Shown here piece by piece: positions 41,382 through 50,456 of a stretch of DNA of 64,000 bases. The position numbers were made by a program, and so were the translations under genes. Origin of the DNA: Rhizobium cauense (GTDB lineage: Bacteria > Pseudomonadota > Alphaproteobacteria > Rhizobiales > Rhizobiaceae); assembly GCF_019511525.1 (NCBI RefSeq), contig NZ_JAEUAT010000010.1, positions 1 through 64,000 of the forward strand, read 5' to 3'. Position 1 is the stretch's first letter, and every line of letters starts with the position of its first letter. Under the pieces are notes generated by a model. That model was given only the letters and a program-made list of their open reading frames with translations, did no database searches and was not told the DNA's origin.

Positions 41382-41419
41382 AAACGCTCGCAGCAAGCTG
41401 CTGCGAGCGTTTTCGTTTT
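41382..41419 (+). terminator. rho-independent terminator after the pentapeptide chemoreceptor
   Basis: AAACGCTCGCAGC (41382-41394) pairs perfectly with GCTGCGAGCGTTT (41400-41412) around AAGCT, followed by TCGTTTTC. Confidence 0.88.
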
Positions 41420-41477
41420 CCGAAACACTGTTCTACGGTGTGATGGAGAAACCTACGGAATAGGAGATTGCGGACGC

Positions 41478-41876
41478 ATGCTTCATCACATCTCTTTCGG
41501 CGTCTCGGACATCGAACGTTCAGCGGCGTTCTACGACGCCGCTCTGGCGCCCCTCGGCTATATTCGTGTCTGGGAGGATCTGAGGCCCGGAGAAGCGGAT
41601 CAGGCCGTCGGCTACGGAATTGCTGGCGGCGGCGATAAGTTTGCGATCAAATTTCGTCCGGAGGACCAGCGCGCCCCGGGTGCCGGCTTTCATCTGGCCT
41701 TCGCTTCCACGAGCAGGCGAGCCGTCGCCGATTTTCATCAGGCGGCGATCGCGCACGGAGGCATCGATAACGGGCCGCCTGGTCTTCGTGCCCACTACGG
41801 CCCGCATTACTTCGCGGCCTTCGTGGTAGATCCGGATGGTCACCATATCGAAGCCATTTTCAATTCTCCCGACTAG
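41478..41876 (+). CDS. VOC superfamily protein
   Basis: From the ATG at 41478 (AGGAGA at 41462-41467) the protein has 132 residues. The start MLHHISFGVSDIERSAAFYD and the end FVVDPDGHHIEAIF are classic VOC modules, with His and Glu positions suited to a divalent metal. The sequence resembles the short glyoxalase/dioxygenase-like family common in rhizobia. No substrate is assigned. The open frame extends upstream to 41352, but that part overlaps a terminator hairpin and is not coding. It is convergent with dxs. Confidence 0.88.
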   Translation: MLHHISFGVSDIERSAAFYDAALAPLGYIRVWEDLRPGEADQAVGYGIAGGGDKFAIKFRPEDQRAPGAGFHLAFASTSRRAVADFHQAAIAHGGIDNGPPGLRAHYGPHYFAAFVVDPDGHHIEAIFNSPD

Positions 41877-41938
41877 TCGCGAGAAAGGTCAAAGTACTGT
41901 GGGAGCTTCGCGCTTCCGCGGTTGATGGCGACGCCGGA

Positions 41939-43861
41939 CTAGCCAGCGGCGCCGACGCCGAAGGCTGCAGGGCGTCCAAGCACCCGGAAGACGGTCGAGA
42001 CGATCCCGGCGCGGTCGAGACCGGCATGGGCGTTCATCACCTCGGGCTTTGCCTGCTCCATCCAGATGTCGGGCATGACAAGCGAGCGGATCTTCAGGCC
42101 GTTGTCGAGCAAGCCGTCAGACGACAGGAACTGCATGACCTGGCTGCCGAAGCCGCCGACAGATCCTTCCTCGACGGTGATCAGGATTTCGTGGTGACGG
42201 GCAAGCTGGCGGATGAGGTCGTGATCCAGCGGCTTGGCGAAGCGCGCATCGGCAACCGTCGTCGAAAGACCGGCTGCATCCAGATCCTCGGCGGCAAGCA
42301 AACAGTCGGCCAGGCGGGTGCCGAACGACAGCAGCGCTACCTTTGCGCCTTCCTTGACGACGCGGCCCTTGCCGATCTGCAGAATCTCGCCGCGAACCGG
42401 CATTTCGATGCCGACGCCTTCGCCGCGCGGATAGCGGAACGAGATCGGGCCGGCATCATAGGCAGCGGCAGTGCGCACCATATGCTTCAGCTCTGCCTCA
42501 TCGGACGCCGCCATGACGACGAAGCCGGGGAGGGTGGCGAGGAACGCCGTATCGAACGAGCCCGCATGCGTCGGGCCGTCGGCACCGACGAAACCGGCGC
42601 GGTCGATCGGGAAGCGAACCGGCAGTCCCTGGATCGCTACGTCGTGGACAACCTGGTCATAGGCGCGCTGCAGGAAGGTCGAATAGAGCGCGGCAAACGG
42701 CTTGAAGCCCTCGGCGGCAAGGCCGGCCGCGAACGTCACCGCGTGCTGCTCGGCAATCCCGACATCGAAGCAACGCGACGGGAACATGCTGGCGAGCTTG
42801 TCGAGGCCGGTACCATTCGGCATGGCGGCGGTGATACCGACGATCTTGTCGTCAAGCTCGGCTTCCTGAACTAGCGCTTCGGCGAAGACGCTCGTGTAGC
42901 TCGGCGCATTCGGCTTCACCTTCGCCTGCGCGCCGGTGATGACGTCGAACTTGTTGACGCCGTGATACTTGTCGGCTGCGGCCTCCGCCGGCGCGTAGCC
43001 CTTGCCCTTCTGCGTCACGACGTGGATCAGGACAGGGCCGTTGGCATGGTCGCGCACATTGCGCAGAACCGGCAGCAGGTGTTCGAAGGAGTGACCGTCG
43101 ATCGGGCCGATATGGTAGAAACCCATCTCCTCGAACATGGTCCCGCCGGTCACATAGCCCCGCGCGTGCTCGACGGCGCGGGTAATGGCGCGGTCGACAT
43201 TCTTGCCGAGATAGGCCGTCAGCTTCTTGCCGAAATCACGGAAGCCCATGTAGGTCCGGCCGGAGGCGAGACGCGCGAGATAGGCGCTCATCGCCCCCGT
43301 CGGAGGCGCGATCGACATGTCGTTGTCGTTGAGGATGACGATCAGCCGGGCGTCGAGTGCGCCGGCATTGTTCAGCGCCTCATAAGCCATGCCGGCTGAC
43401 ATCGCGCCGTCGCCGATCACGGCGATCACGCGGCGGTCGGTCTTGTCGAGGTCCGACGCAACCGCCATGCCGAGACCGGCAGAGATCGACGTCGAGGAGT
43501 GAGCCGCACCAAACGGATCGTATTCGCTTTCGGCGCGACGCGTGAAGCCGGAAAGGCCGTCTTCCTGGCGCAGCGTGCGGATACGGTCACGGCGACCCGT
43601 GAGGATCTTGTGCGGATAGCACTGATGCCCGACGTCGAAGATCAGCCGGTCGTCAGGCGTGTTGAACACGTTGTGGATGGCGATCGTCAGTTCGACGACG
43701 CCGAGGCCCGCGCCCAGATGCCCGCCGGTCTTCGATACCGCATCGATCATCTCGTCGCGGACTTCGCGCGCCAGCTGCGGCAGGTCGCGATCCTCCAGCT
43801 TTCGGAGGTCGGCCGGATAGGTAACCTTGTCCAGCAGCGGCGTCTTCGGCGGTTGTGTCAC
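41939..43861 (-). CDS. dxs: 1-deoxy-D-xylulose-5-phosphate synthase
   Basis: A thiamine-diphosphate enzyme that condenses pyruvate and glyceraldehyde-3-phosphate in the first step of the MEP isoprenoid pathway. It has 640 residues. The TPP-binding region AVIGDGAMSAGMAYEALNNAG (about 151-171) holds the GDG...N motif, and GIAEQHAVTFAAGLA (about 366-380) holds the catalytic Glu. The substrate loop DRAGFVGADGPTHAGSFD is also intact. The start codon is GTG. Together with ubiA it links this region to quinone supply. Confidence 0.96.
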   Translation of the reverse strand: MTQPPKTPLLDKVTYPADLRKLEDRDLPQLAREVRDEMIDAVSKTGGHLGAGLGVVELTIAIHNVFNTPDDRLIFDVGHQCYPHKILTGRRDRIRTLRQEDGLSGFTRRAESEYDPFGAAHSSTSISAGLGMAVASDLDKTDRRVIAVIGDGAMSAGMAYEALNNAGALDARLIVILNDNDMSIAPPTGAMSAYLARLASGRTYMGFRDFGKKLTAYLGKNVDRAITRAVEHARGYVTGGTMFEEMGFYHIGPIDGHSFEHLLPVLRNVRDHANGPVLIHVVTQKGKGYAPAEAAADKYHGVNKFDVITGAQAKVKPNAPSYTSVFAEALVQEAELDDKIVGITAAMPNGTGLDKLASMFPSRCFDVGIAEQHAVTFAAGLAAEGFKPFAALYSTFLQRAYDQVVHDVAIQGLPVRFPIDRAGFVGADGPTHAGSFDTAFLATLPGFVVMAASDEAELKHMVRTAAAYDAGPISFRYPRGEGVGIEMPVRGEILQIGKGRVVKEGAKVALLSFGTRLADCLLAAEDLDAAGLSTTVADARFAKPLDHDLIRQLARHHEILITVEEGSVGGFGSQVMQFLSSDGLLDNGLKIRSLVMPDIWMEQAKPEVMNAHAGLDRAGIVSTVFRVLGRPAAFGVGAAG

Positions 43862-43967
43862 GGGTGGGCGCTCTTTCTTGTCTTTCTTGGGCGGGATGCC
43901 TTTAAGCTATAAATTGCGGTGAAAAAAGTCGATTTCAAGAACGGCTGTACCTCCTTTCTAAAGGAGA

Positions 43968-44891
43968 TCAGCCTTCGGGCAAAGGTATGAATTCTTCTTC
44001 ATCCCCCGGAACGATGTCGAACTTGCCGGTGCGCCACTCTTCTTTCGCCTTTTCGATGCGCTCTTTCGAGGAGGAAACGAAGTTCCACCAGATGTAGCGT
44101 TTCGAGTTCAGCGCCGCTCCGCCGAACAGCATGAGATGACAGCCCTGGCTGCCCGCTTCGAGTGTAATCTGGTCGCCGGGGCGGAAGACGAGCAGCTGGT
44201 CGGCGGCAAACGTGTCGCCCGATATCACGACTTCGCCCGACAGTACGTAGGCGGCGCGCTCCTCGTGGCCCGCGGCAAACGGGAACTTGACGCCGGGTTC
44301 GAGACTGATGTCGACGTAGAGCGTGTCCGAGAAGACTTTCACAGGAGATTTCATCCCCTCGAAGCCGCCGATCACGACGCGCCCGCGCATGCCCCGCTCG
44401 TCGATCACGGGCATGTCCGTCTTTTCGGTATGCGTGAAGGAAGGATCGATCTCCTCCTTGTCATCGGGCAGCGCCAGCCAGGTCTGCAGGCCCGACATCA
44501 AGAGCGGGTGTCCGCGCAGGTTATCCGGCGTGCGCTCGGAATGGACGATACCGCGTCCGGCCGTCATCAGATTGATGTCGCCGGGGCGGATGACCTTCTC
44601 GGTGCCGAGGCTGTCGAGATGCCGGATTTCGCCGTCGAAGAGGTAGGTCACCGTCGAAAGCCCGATATGCGGGTGCGGCCGCACATCCAGCGCTTCATTC
44701 GGTTTGAGAATCGCCGGTCCCATGCGATCGAAGAAGATGAACGGTCCGACGAGCCGTCGCTCTCGGGTCGGTAGCGCACGCCGCACCTGGAATCCACCGA
44801 GGTCGCTGGTGCGCGGGAAGATGAGGTTTTCGATCGCGTCGCAGGCGAAGGCATCGCCGGGCCGGGGGTCTTTACCGGGGAAGAAGGACAT
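43968..44891 (-). CDS. pirin family protein
   Basis: A 307-residue bicupin. The N-terminal cupin carries the metal-ligand set HPHIGLSTVTYLFDG, DSLG and GRGIVHSE (about 73-117), giving the His/His/His/Glu iron site. The C-terminal cupin follows (ERAAYVLSGEVVISGDTFAA). Pirins are iron proteins, some with quercetinase activity; the role here is unknown. The gene lies 106 bp upstream of dxs on the same strand. Confidence 0.9.
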   Translation of the reverse strand: MSFFPGKDPRPGDAFACDAIENLIFPRTSDLGGFQVRRALPTRERRLVGPFIFFDRMGPAILKPNEALDVRPHPHIGLSTVTYLFDGEIRHLDSLGTEKVIRPGDINLMTAGRGIVHSERTPDNLRGHPLLMSGLQTWLALPDDKEEIDPSFTHTEKTDMPVIDERGMRGRVVIGGFEGMKSPVKVFSDTLYVDISLEPGVKFPFAAGHEERAAYVLSGEVVISGDTFAADQLLVFRPGDQITLEAGSQGCHLMLFGGAALNSKRYIWWNFVSSSKERIEKAKEEWRTGKFDIVPGDEEEFIPLPEG

Positions 44892-44991
44892 CGCAGGTCT
44901 CCGATGAGCGTTCGTTCTACGCTAGCCCTATTGACGATGGCGGACTAGGAAAACTTGTCGCCCGAAAGGCGACGCTCCGTTCAGGATGATG

Positions 44992-45243
44992 TTATGCGCC
45001 GTCCAGCGGCTCCACGCCCTGCGGCTTGCCCGATCGGTCGAGCCGGATCTTCTCGATGCGGTTTTCGGCCGCCGAAAGCAGCGTTTCGCAATGCTTCTTC
45101 AGCGCTTCGCCGCGCTCGTAGATCTCGATGGATTCATCCAGCGCCACGTCGCCACGTTCAAGACGGGCCACGATGCTTTCGAGTTCGGCAACGGCCTTCT
45201 CGAAGGAAAGACCGGAAACCTCCGGCTTGGCGCTGTCAGTCAT
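44992..45243 (-). CDS. xseB: exodeoxyribonuclease VII small subunit
   Basis: From the ATG at 45243 the protein has 83 residues; a TTG two codons earlier is in frame. It is a helical protein with the family core LSFEKAVAELESIVARLERG and DVALDESIEIYERGEALKKH. It binds XseA, which is not in the window, to form the single-strand-specific exonuclease. An AAGGG ribosome-binding site lies inside the end of the HDAC-like gene, whose TGA stop is 2 bases from the ATG, indicating translational coupling. Confidence 0.93.
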   Translation of the reverse strand: MTDSAKPEVSGLSFEKAVAELESIVARLERGDVALDESIEIYERGEALKKHCETLLSAAENRIEKIRLDRSGKPQGVEPLDGA

Positions 45244-45245
45244 AC

Positions 45246-46181
45246 TCAACCCTTCATCATTCTGAGAATATGCAGGCCAGCCGACTCGGCGAGGCCTTCA
45301 AGATCATAGCCGCCTTCCAACAGGCTGACGACCCGGTTTGCGGCACTTTTGTCGGCCACCTCGAGCAAGCGCCCGGTCGCCCAGTCGAAATCCTCGCCGA
45401 CGAGGTTGATCTGCGCCAGCGGATCGCGGTGATGCGCGTCGAAACCGGCGGAGATGATGATCAGGTCCGGCCGGAAATCGAAGAGCGCCGGCAGCACGCG
45501 CGATTTGAACGCCTCGCGGAAGTGATCGCTGCCGACATTCGGAGACAATGGCGCGTTGACGATGGTGCCGTGCTTGCCATTCTCGTCCTTTGCACCGGTG
45601 CCGGGATAAAGCGGCATCTGGTGCGTCGAGCAGAAGAGCACCGAGGGATCGTCCCAGAAAATGTCCTGCGTGCCGTTGCCGTGGTGCACGTCCCAGTCGA
45701 CGATCGCCACACGCTCGGCACCGTGCACCTTCTGGGCGTGGCGGGCGGCGATCGCGGCATTGTTGAAGAAGCAGAAGCCCATCGCCGTCGATTTTTCGGC
45801 ATGATGGCCGGGCGGGCGCGAGGCAACAAAGACGTTATCAGCCTTGCCGGTAAACACATCGTCGACAGCGGCCATCGCGCCACCAATCGCAGTCAACGCC
45901 GCCTCAAGGCTTTTCGCGCTTGCGTAGGTATCAGCCTCGAGCTGATTGATCTCGCCATCTTCTTCAGGCACCTGGCGAATGACCGAAAGCAGATGCTCCT
46001 CCGGATGGGCGAGCAGAACCGCTTCCTCCGCGGCCTGAGGGGCGCGCTTGCGGTCAAGTCCTGCAAAATTCGGATGCTCCAGCGCCACGTTGATCGCCCG
46101 CAAACGGTCGGACCGTTCGGGGTGACCGGCGGGGGTGACGTGTTCGAGGAAGATCGGGTGCTCGTAAAGGCGGGTGCTCAT
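45246..46181 (-). CDS. histone-deacetylase-superfamily amidohydrolase
   Basis: A 311-residue member of the class II HDAC/acetylpolyamine amidohydrolase superfamily. The Zn site and charge-relay motifs are present: SRPPGHHAEKSTAMGFCFFN (about 119-138), DWDVHHGNGTQDIFW (about 156-170) and the metal-binding Asp of ISAGFDAHHRDPLAQ. Bacterial members deacetylate polyamines or small acetylated compounds; the natural substrate is unknown. It is directly upstream of xseB, an arrangement common in rhizobia. Confidence 0.92.
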   Translation of the reverse strand: MSTRLYEHPIFLEHVTPAGHPERSDRLRAINVALEHPNFAGLDRKRAPQAAEEAVLLAHPEEHLLSVIRQVPEEDGEINQLEADTYASAKSLEAALTAIGGAMAAVDDVFTGKADNVFVASRPPGHHAEKSTAMGFCFFNNAAIAARHAQKVHGAERVAIVDWDVHHGNGTQDIFWDDPSVLFCSTHQMPLYPGTGAKDENGKHGTIVNAPLSPNVGSDHFREAFKSRVLPALFDFRPDLIIISAGFDAHHRDPLAQINLVGEDFDWATGRLLEVADKSAANRVVSLLEGGYDLEGLAESAGLHILRMMKG

Positions 46182-46341
46182 GGGATCACTCTATCTTTCC
46201 GTCCCGTCATGATCCACAGCAGATGGGGCTCGACGCCGCGATTTCAACAAGCGCGCACCGTATGCCTTGCCGCAGTCCTCCGTTTACTTCGTCTGGTCTC
46301 GCGGCTAGTCTTTCGACAGGGGAAAATTGGCAGAAAGATCA

Positions 46342-46737
46342 ATGAACGAGGTTACGCGCACCGTTGAGATGAATGTGCCGTTTCGCGACGTCGACATGAA
46401 CGGCCAGGTGTTCCTGGGTTCCTATATTTCCTATGCCGAATCCGTGTTGGCGACATTCTGGTCGTCGCGGCCGCAGCTGGAGAACGAACCGCTTTATATC
46501 GCCAGCAAGCTGACCTGCATCCTGCATCGGCCGCTGCATTACGATGAGAGAGTTGTCTTCACAGCATCGGTCGACAAGATCGGTGTGCGGTCGGTGGGCT
46601 TCATCATTGCTGCCGACATTGGTGATGAACGCTCCGCCGAGGTCGAGATCATCTGGCAGGCGCGCTCGCGCGAAGATCGTTCGCCAGTCCCGCTTCCCGA
46701 AGTCACGCGTGACTGGCTCTATGGTTTCGTCGACTAG
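46342..46737 (+). CDS. 4HBT-type hotdog thioesterase
   Basis: The ATG at 46342 gives 131 residues. A TTG at 46327 with AGGGG just upstream is an equally plausible start. The hotdog-fold signature is VPFRDVDMNGQVFLGSYISY (about 10-29), in which the Asp-containing D-x-N motif aligns with the 4HBT active site. The predicted reaction is acyl-CoA hydrolysis; the chain is not predictable. Its TAG stop shares the CTAG tetranucleotide with the bioY stop on the other strand, so the two convergent genes overlap by 4 bp. Confidence 0.88.
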   Translation: MNEVTRTVEMNVPFRDVDMNGQVFLGSYISYAESVLATFWSSRPQLENEPLYIASKLTCILHRPLHYDERVVFTASVDKIGVRSVGFIIAADIGDERSAEVEIIWQARSREDRSPVPLPEVTRDWLYGFVD

Positions 46738-47297
46738 CTGCGCATCGGAAGCAGGGGATAGCCGACCATGACAGCGCGGCCGACCAATGCCGCAACGAAC
46801 GCCTTTATGACGTCACCGGGTATGAACGCCATCGAGCCGAGGAACGCCTTGGAGAGGCCAAGCTGGGCAGCAACTGCCAGGTAGACGATACCGAAGGCGT
46901 AGAGAACCACGATGCCGCCGATCATGGCCGCAAAGAAGAAGCCGACTGTCTGCAGCAGCGCCGACTGTTCGGATTTGACCAGCCGCTCGCTGAGGTATCC
47001 GGTCACGAAAGCGGCGAATACCCAGCCGATCAGGAAGCCGGTCGTCGGTGCGGCGAAGGCCGCAAGCCCGCCACGACCCCCGGAAAGCACGGGAAGGCCG
47101 ATTGCGACAAGCACGAGAACGATTAGCACCGCGATCGCGCCGCGGCGCGAGCCGAGCACGACACCCGCCATCATCACGCCGAGCGACTGCGCGGTGATCG
47201 GCACCGGAATGAATCCGAGCGTGATCGGCGGCAGAATGCCGAGCGCGACGATGATGGCGGCAAAGAGGGCAGAGAGAACGAGGTCGCGAGTGCTCAT
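46734..47297 (-). CDS. bioY: biotin ECF transporter S component
   Basis: A 187-residue membrane protein with about six helices, the substrate-binding (S) component of the biotin energy-coupling-factor transporter. Family features are ALGILPPITLGFIPVPITAQ and SLGVMMAGVVLGSRRGAIAV near the N-terminus, and GGRGGLAAFAAPTTGFLIGW. AGGAG precedes the ATG. It is the last gene of bioM-bioN-bioY, 12 bp after bioN. Confidence 0.94.
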   Translation of the reverse strand: MSTRDLVLSALFAAIIVALGILPPITLGFIPVPITAQSLGVMMAGVVLGSRRGAIAVLIVLVLVAIGLPVLSGGRGGLAAFAAPTTGFLIGWVFAAFVTGYLSERLVKSEQSALLQTVGFFFAAMIGGIVVLYAFGIVYLAVAAQLGLSKAFLGSMAFIPGDVIKAFVAALVGRAVMVGYPLLPMRS

Positions 47298-47309
47298 GCA
47301 TGGCTCCTG

Positions 47310-47930
47310 TTAGCGAGTTCTGAAATTGACATGCCGCCGAACGCCTCGCGCGTCAATTGCCGCGGCGATGTTATCCGCATCCCTCAGCGTCAGAATGATC
47401 AAAGGCACGAGCACGGTGGTCGGCCGCACCTTGAGGCCGCGCGCCGCATGCGCCTCGCGGATGGCGCGGTAGCGGTCGAGAATCTCGGGAACAAAGCGGA
47501 CAACGAGCCCGACTGCCAGCCCGACATCGTCGGCCCGAAGAAGTCCTAGACGCTCCAGCGGCCTGGCCAGCAGGGTAATCTCGTCGATGAATTGCGCAAT
47601 CGTGGTGGTCGCCGTCACGGCGGTGGCAAACAGCATCAGCGCCGTCAGGCGCAGCAGGGCAACGACCGCGACATGCCAGGGATTGAAGGCCAGGCTGAAC
47701 AAGGCAACGATGAGAATGGTCAGGAATATCGGCTTTAGCCGCGCAAGCGCGGAGCGCGCCGGAAGGCCTATGCTGAAGTAAAGCACGGCCGTCGCAATGA
47801 CTGCGAGAGAAAGCAACAGCAGGTTCGCCGAGAGGAAGAGCGTGACGCCGAGGGCAGCAAGCACGAGCAGCTTGGCGCGAGCCGAAACCCGATGCATGGC
47901 GCTGTTGCCTTCGACGAAAAGCGACCTCAT
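47310..47930 (-). CDS. bioN: biotin ECF transporter transmembrane (T) component
   Basis: A 206-residue EcfT-type protein with several hydrophobic segments (about 20-45, 50-75, 85-110). The coupling-helix motif areas are FVPEILDRYRAIREAHAARG (about 146-165) and ARGVRR near the C-terminus, which contact the ATPase. Together with BioM and BioY it forms the high-affinity biotin importer. Its ATG overlaps the bioM stop by 4 bp. Confidence 0.92.
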   Translation of the reverse strand: MRSLFVEGNSAMHRVSARAKLLVLAALGVTLFLSANLLLLSLAVIATAVLYFSIGLPARSALARLKPIFLTILIVALFSLAFNPWHVAVVALLRLTALMLFATAVTATTTIAQFIDEITLLARPLERLGLLRADDVGLAVGLVVRFVPEILDRYRAIREAHAARGLKVRPTTVLVPLIILTLRDADNIAAAIDARGVRRHVNFRTR

Positions 47931-48604
47931 GAGTTCGCGATCTCCCTATAGCGACGGATCGCTTCTTGAGCGGGCGCATCGGCAACGAGACTGCCCTCAT
48001 GGAAAACCAGCACGCGCTCGTAGTCAGCGACCAGTTCAAGATCGTGGCTGATGACGATTGCGCTTTCGGGAAGGCTTTCCACCAGCCGCTGCACGAGGCT
48101 GCGGTTCTTGAGGTCCAGCTGGTTCGTCGGCTCATCCAGGATGAGGATGTCGGGGCCCGTCGCCAGCACCGAGCAAAGAGCTGCGAGTTGGAGCTCCCCG
48201 CCCGAAAGTTCGTGCGCGCGTCGGTCGGCGAGATGGGAGGCGCTGAAACGCTGCAGGACCGCCTCTACCTTCGCGGTTATTTCCGCCGGCTTGTAACCGC
48301 GGCTCTTCAGCCCGAAGGCGATGTCGTCGCGCACGACGGGCAGGATGATCTGGTTTTGCGGGGACTGGAAGATGAAGCCCACATCGGTAAGAACGGCCTT
48401 GGCGTCGGCCGTATCGCGGCCGTTGACGATGACGCGCCCGGCGCTCGGCTTGGTCAGGCCGTTGATCAGGCGCGCAAAGGTCGTCTTGCCCGAGCCGTTG
48501 AGGCCGATGATCCCAATGCGTTTTTCTGTGAGCTGCAGCGTCACGGGCGCCAGCGCGACGCGCGCACCATAGCTGACCTCTGCGCCTTCGAAACGAATAT
48601 CCAC
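47927..48604 (-). CDS. bioM: biotin ECF transporter ATPase component
   Basis: A 225-residue ABC ATPase. Walker A is GLNGSGKTT (about 34-42), the Q-loop is in FIFQSPQNQ, the signature is HELSGGELQLAALC (about 135-148), Walker B is DILILDEPTN and the switch His is VISHD. All are intact. The start is GTG with GAGGG about 5 bases upstream. It is first in the bioMNY operon. A degenerate half-site resembling a BioR box lies upstream but is not convincing. Confidence 0.94.
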   Translation of the reverse strand: MDIRFEGAEVSYGARVALAPVTLQLTEKRIGIIGLNGSGKTTFARLINGLTKPSAGRVIVNGRDTADAKAVLTDVGFIFQSPQNQIILPVVRDDIAFGLKSRGYKPAEITAKVEAVLQRFSASHLADRRAHELSGGELQLAALCSVLATGPDILILDEPTNQLDLKNRSLVQRLVESLPESAIVISHDLELVADYERVLVFHEGSLVADAPAQEAIRRYREIANS

Positions 48605-48752
48605 CTGGTCCCTCGTGAATTGAGAGGCCGTTCTATAATGAATTTCGCAGTTTGAAAGCTCTAAATCTTGTAATGACGACGCGTGTTGCTGCCTTCCTTT
48701 CCCCTCAAACTTATCGGGTGGCTAGGAACATTTTCCGTCTTATGATGCCCCC

Positions 48753-49943
48753 ATGACGAATCTCATTTCGAATTCCGATGCCCGCCGCATATTCCTTGCC
48801 AAGCAGGGTCTGAGCGCGCCGCCAAACAAGGCGTTGACCAAGGCCGGGCTGCTGGAGCTCATCCACGAACTCGGCTTCGTGCAGGTGGATAGCATCCAGA
48901 CGGTGGAGCGCGCCCATCACCAGATCCTGTTTTCCCGCAACCAGACTTACAAGCGTGAGCACCTGAAGGCGCTTCTGGAGAAGGAAGGCTCGCTGTTCGA
49001 GCACTGGACGCATGATGCGTCGATCCTGCCCAGCGCCTTCTTCCGATACTGGAAGCACAAGTTCCGCCACGAGGAAGAGGTGATCGGCGAGCGCTGGCGC
49101 AAATGGCAAGGGGAGGGGTTCGAACACGCCTTCGACGAAACGTTTGAACGCGTCACTCGTGACGGCGCCATCATGGCGCGCGAGATCAAGGCGGACGGGC
49201 ATGTTTCCGGCGGCTGGTGGAACTGGCACCCAAACAAGACGGCGCTGGAATATTTCTGGCGCACCGGCAAGTTCGCCATATCAGGACGGTCCAACTTCCA
49301 GAAGATCTATGATCTCGTCGAACGCGTCATTCCCGCCGAGTTTCACGAGCCCGAAGTCTCTTACGAGGAATTTGTCGATTGGGCTTGCCGCAGCGCGTTG
49401 ACGCGACTGGGTTTTGCGACACACGGCGAGATCGCCGCCTTCTGGGATCTGCTGTCGCCGGATGAAGCGAAAGCCTGGGTTGCCTCCCATCGCGACGAGT
49501 TGACCGAGGTCTTGATCGAGCCGGCGTTGGGCGGCAAGCCGCGCCCGTCCTGGGCCTTCCCGGACCTGCTCACGAGCCTTCCGGACTATCCCGGTGCTCC
49601 GCCACGCGTTCGTGTCCTCAGTCCCTTTGATCCGATGATCCGCGACCGCAATCGCACCGAACGTCTGTTCGGCTTCTTCTATCGCATCGAGATTTTTGTT
49701 CCCGAACCCAAGCGGGAGTACGGCTACTACGTTTTCCCGCTGCTCGAAGGGGATCGACTGATCGGTCGCATCGACATGAAGGCCGACCGCAAAAACGGCC
49801 GCCTCGATGTCAAGCGTCTGTGGCTGGAGCCGGGAGTTCGCCCGTCAGCCGGGCGGATCGAAAAGCTGCTCGCCGAACTTGACCGACTGGCGAAATTCGC
49901 CGGCGTTGAAGAGGTCGTTCTATTGGATGGCTGGCAGGGCTGA
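48753..49943 (+). CDS. winged-helix DNA glycosylase, YcaQ/AlkX family
   Basis: A 396-residue HTH_42-type protein. The N-terminal winged-helix region has the catalytic-type QVD motif in LGFVQVDSIQTVERAHH (about 35-51), which in YcaQ-like enzymes acts in opening interstrand cross-links and removing alkylated purines. Later segments FEHWTHDASILPSAFFRYWK, PFDPMIRDRNRTERLFGFFY and GYYVFPLLEGDRLIGRIDMK are family hallmarks. It is divergent from bioMNY across about 150 bp. The cross-link repair activity is known for the family and not shown here. Confidence 0.9.
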   Translation: MTNLISNSDARRIFLAKQGLSAPPNKALTKAGLLELIHELGFVQVDSIQTVERAHHQILFSRNQTYKREHLKALLEKEGSLFEHWTHDASILPSAFFRYWKHKFRHEEEVIGERWRKWQGEGFEHAFDETFERVTRDGAIMAREIKADGHVSGGWWNWHPNKTALEYFWRTGKFAISGRSNFQKIYDLVERVIPAEFHEPEVSYEEFVDWACRSALTRLGFATHGEIAAFWDLLSPDEAKAWVASHRDELTEVLIEPALGGKPRPSWAFPDLLTSLPDYPGAPPRVRVLSPFDPMIRDRNRTERLFGFFYRIEIFVPEPKREYGYYVFPLLEGDRLIGRIDMKADRKNGRLDVKRLWLEPGVRPSAGRIEKLLAELDRLAKFAGVEEVVLLDGWQG

Positions 49944-50066
49944 GCGGCGCTCGCCGATGCCAGGCATTTTAAGAAATTTCATCGTAATTACAAAGAATTA
50001 ATGTTGATGCGCGCTTTACCATGCTTGTCTTGAACTCTTTAAGAGCCGCCTGCGTAGGGTGGCTGC

Positions 50067-50411
50067 ATGAAAACACGAGCCATCAAATTCGCCGCATTGG
50101 CGGCACTGAACAGCCTTCGCCGTGAAGTGAGGGCCTTGCTGCGCAAGCGGCGCGATGCGCGCGCCGCCACGATCGTCACACGGGCCGGACGGCTGGCGAA
50201 GATGGAACCGTTGACGGTGAAATCAACGCTGATCGACGCGGTCTATTTCAGCCAGGAGGATGGCCGGCTTCGCGTCTGTCTGAGCAACGGCGAAGAGCGG
50301 CAGTTCGAGGGCGTGACGGAAGCCGCGGTGATCGCCATGGTCACTTCGCAATCGCCGGGAAAATATTACATCGAGAACGTCAGCGGCCGCTTCAAGCGCA
50401 TCGCCGCCTGA
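50067..50411 (+). CDS. KTSC-domain protein
   Basis: A 114-residue protein. The N-terminal half is strongly basic (LNSLRREVRALLRKRRDARA, about 15-34). The C-terminal half matches the KTSC fold (KSTLIDAVYFSQEDGRLRVC, then FEGVTEAAVIAMVTS and KYYIENVSGRFKRI), a small domain found in lysyl-tRNA-synthetase-related and RNA-processing proteins. The basic leader suggests nucleic-acid contact. AGGGTGG precedes the ATG. It is convergent with ribB. Confidence 0.78.
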   Translation: MKTRAIKFAALAALNSLRREVRALLRKRRDARAATIVTRAGRLAKMEPLTVKSTLIDAVYFSQEDGRLRVCLSNGEERQFEGVTEAAVIAMVTSQSPGKYYIENVSGRFKRIAA

Positions 50412-50419
50412 GCGTGGAT

Positions 50420-50441
50420 CCGGCGGCCTTTTCACCGCCGG
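50420..50441. terminator. GC hairpin between convergent KTSC and ribB genes
   Basis: CCGGCGG (50420-50426) and CCGCCGG (50435-50441) form a perfect 7-bp stem with loop CCTTTTCA. No T tract follows on either strand, so termination is only possible. Confidence 0.35.
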
Positions 50442-50456
50442 CGCAATTCATCGATC

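Noticed and set aside
44955..46367. 470-codon plus-strand frame opposite xseB and the HDAC-like gene
   Set aside because: Both minus-strand genes have intact family motifs; the plus frame has none.
48629..48638. Possible BioR operator (CGTTCTATAA) upstream of bioMNY
   Set aside because: Only one half fits the TTATMKATAA consensus as I recall it; 7 of 10 matches is not convincing without a genome-wide scan.
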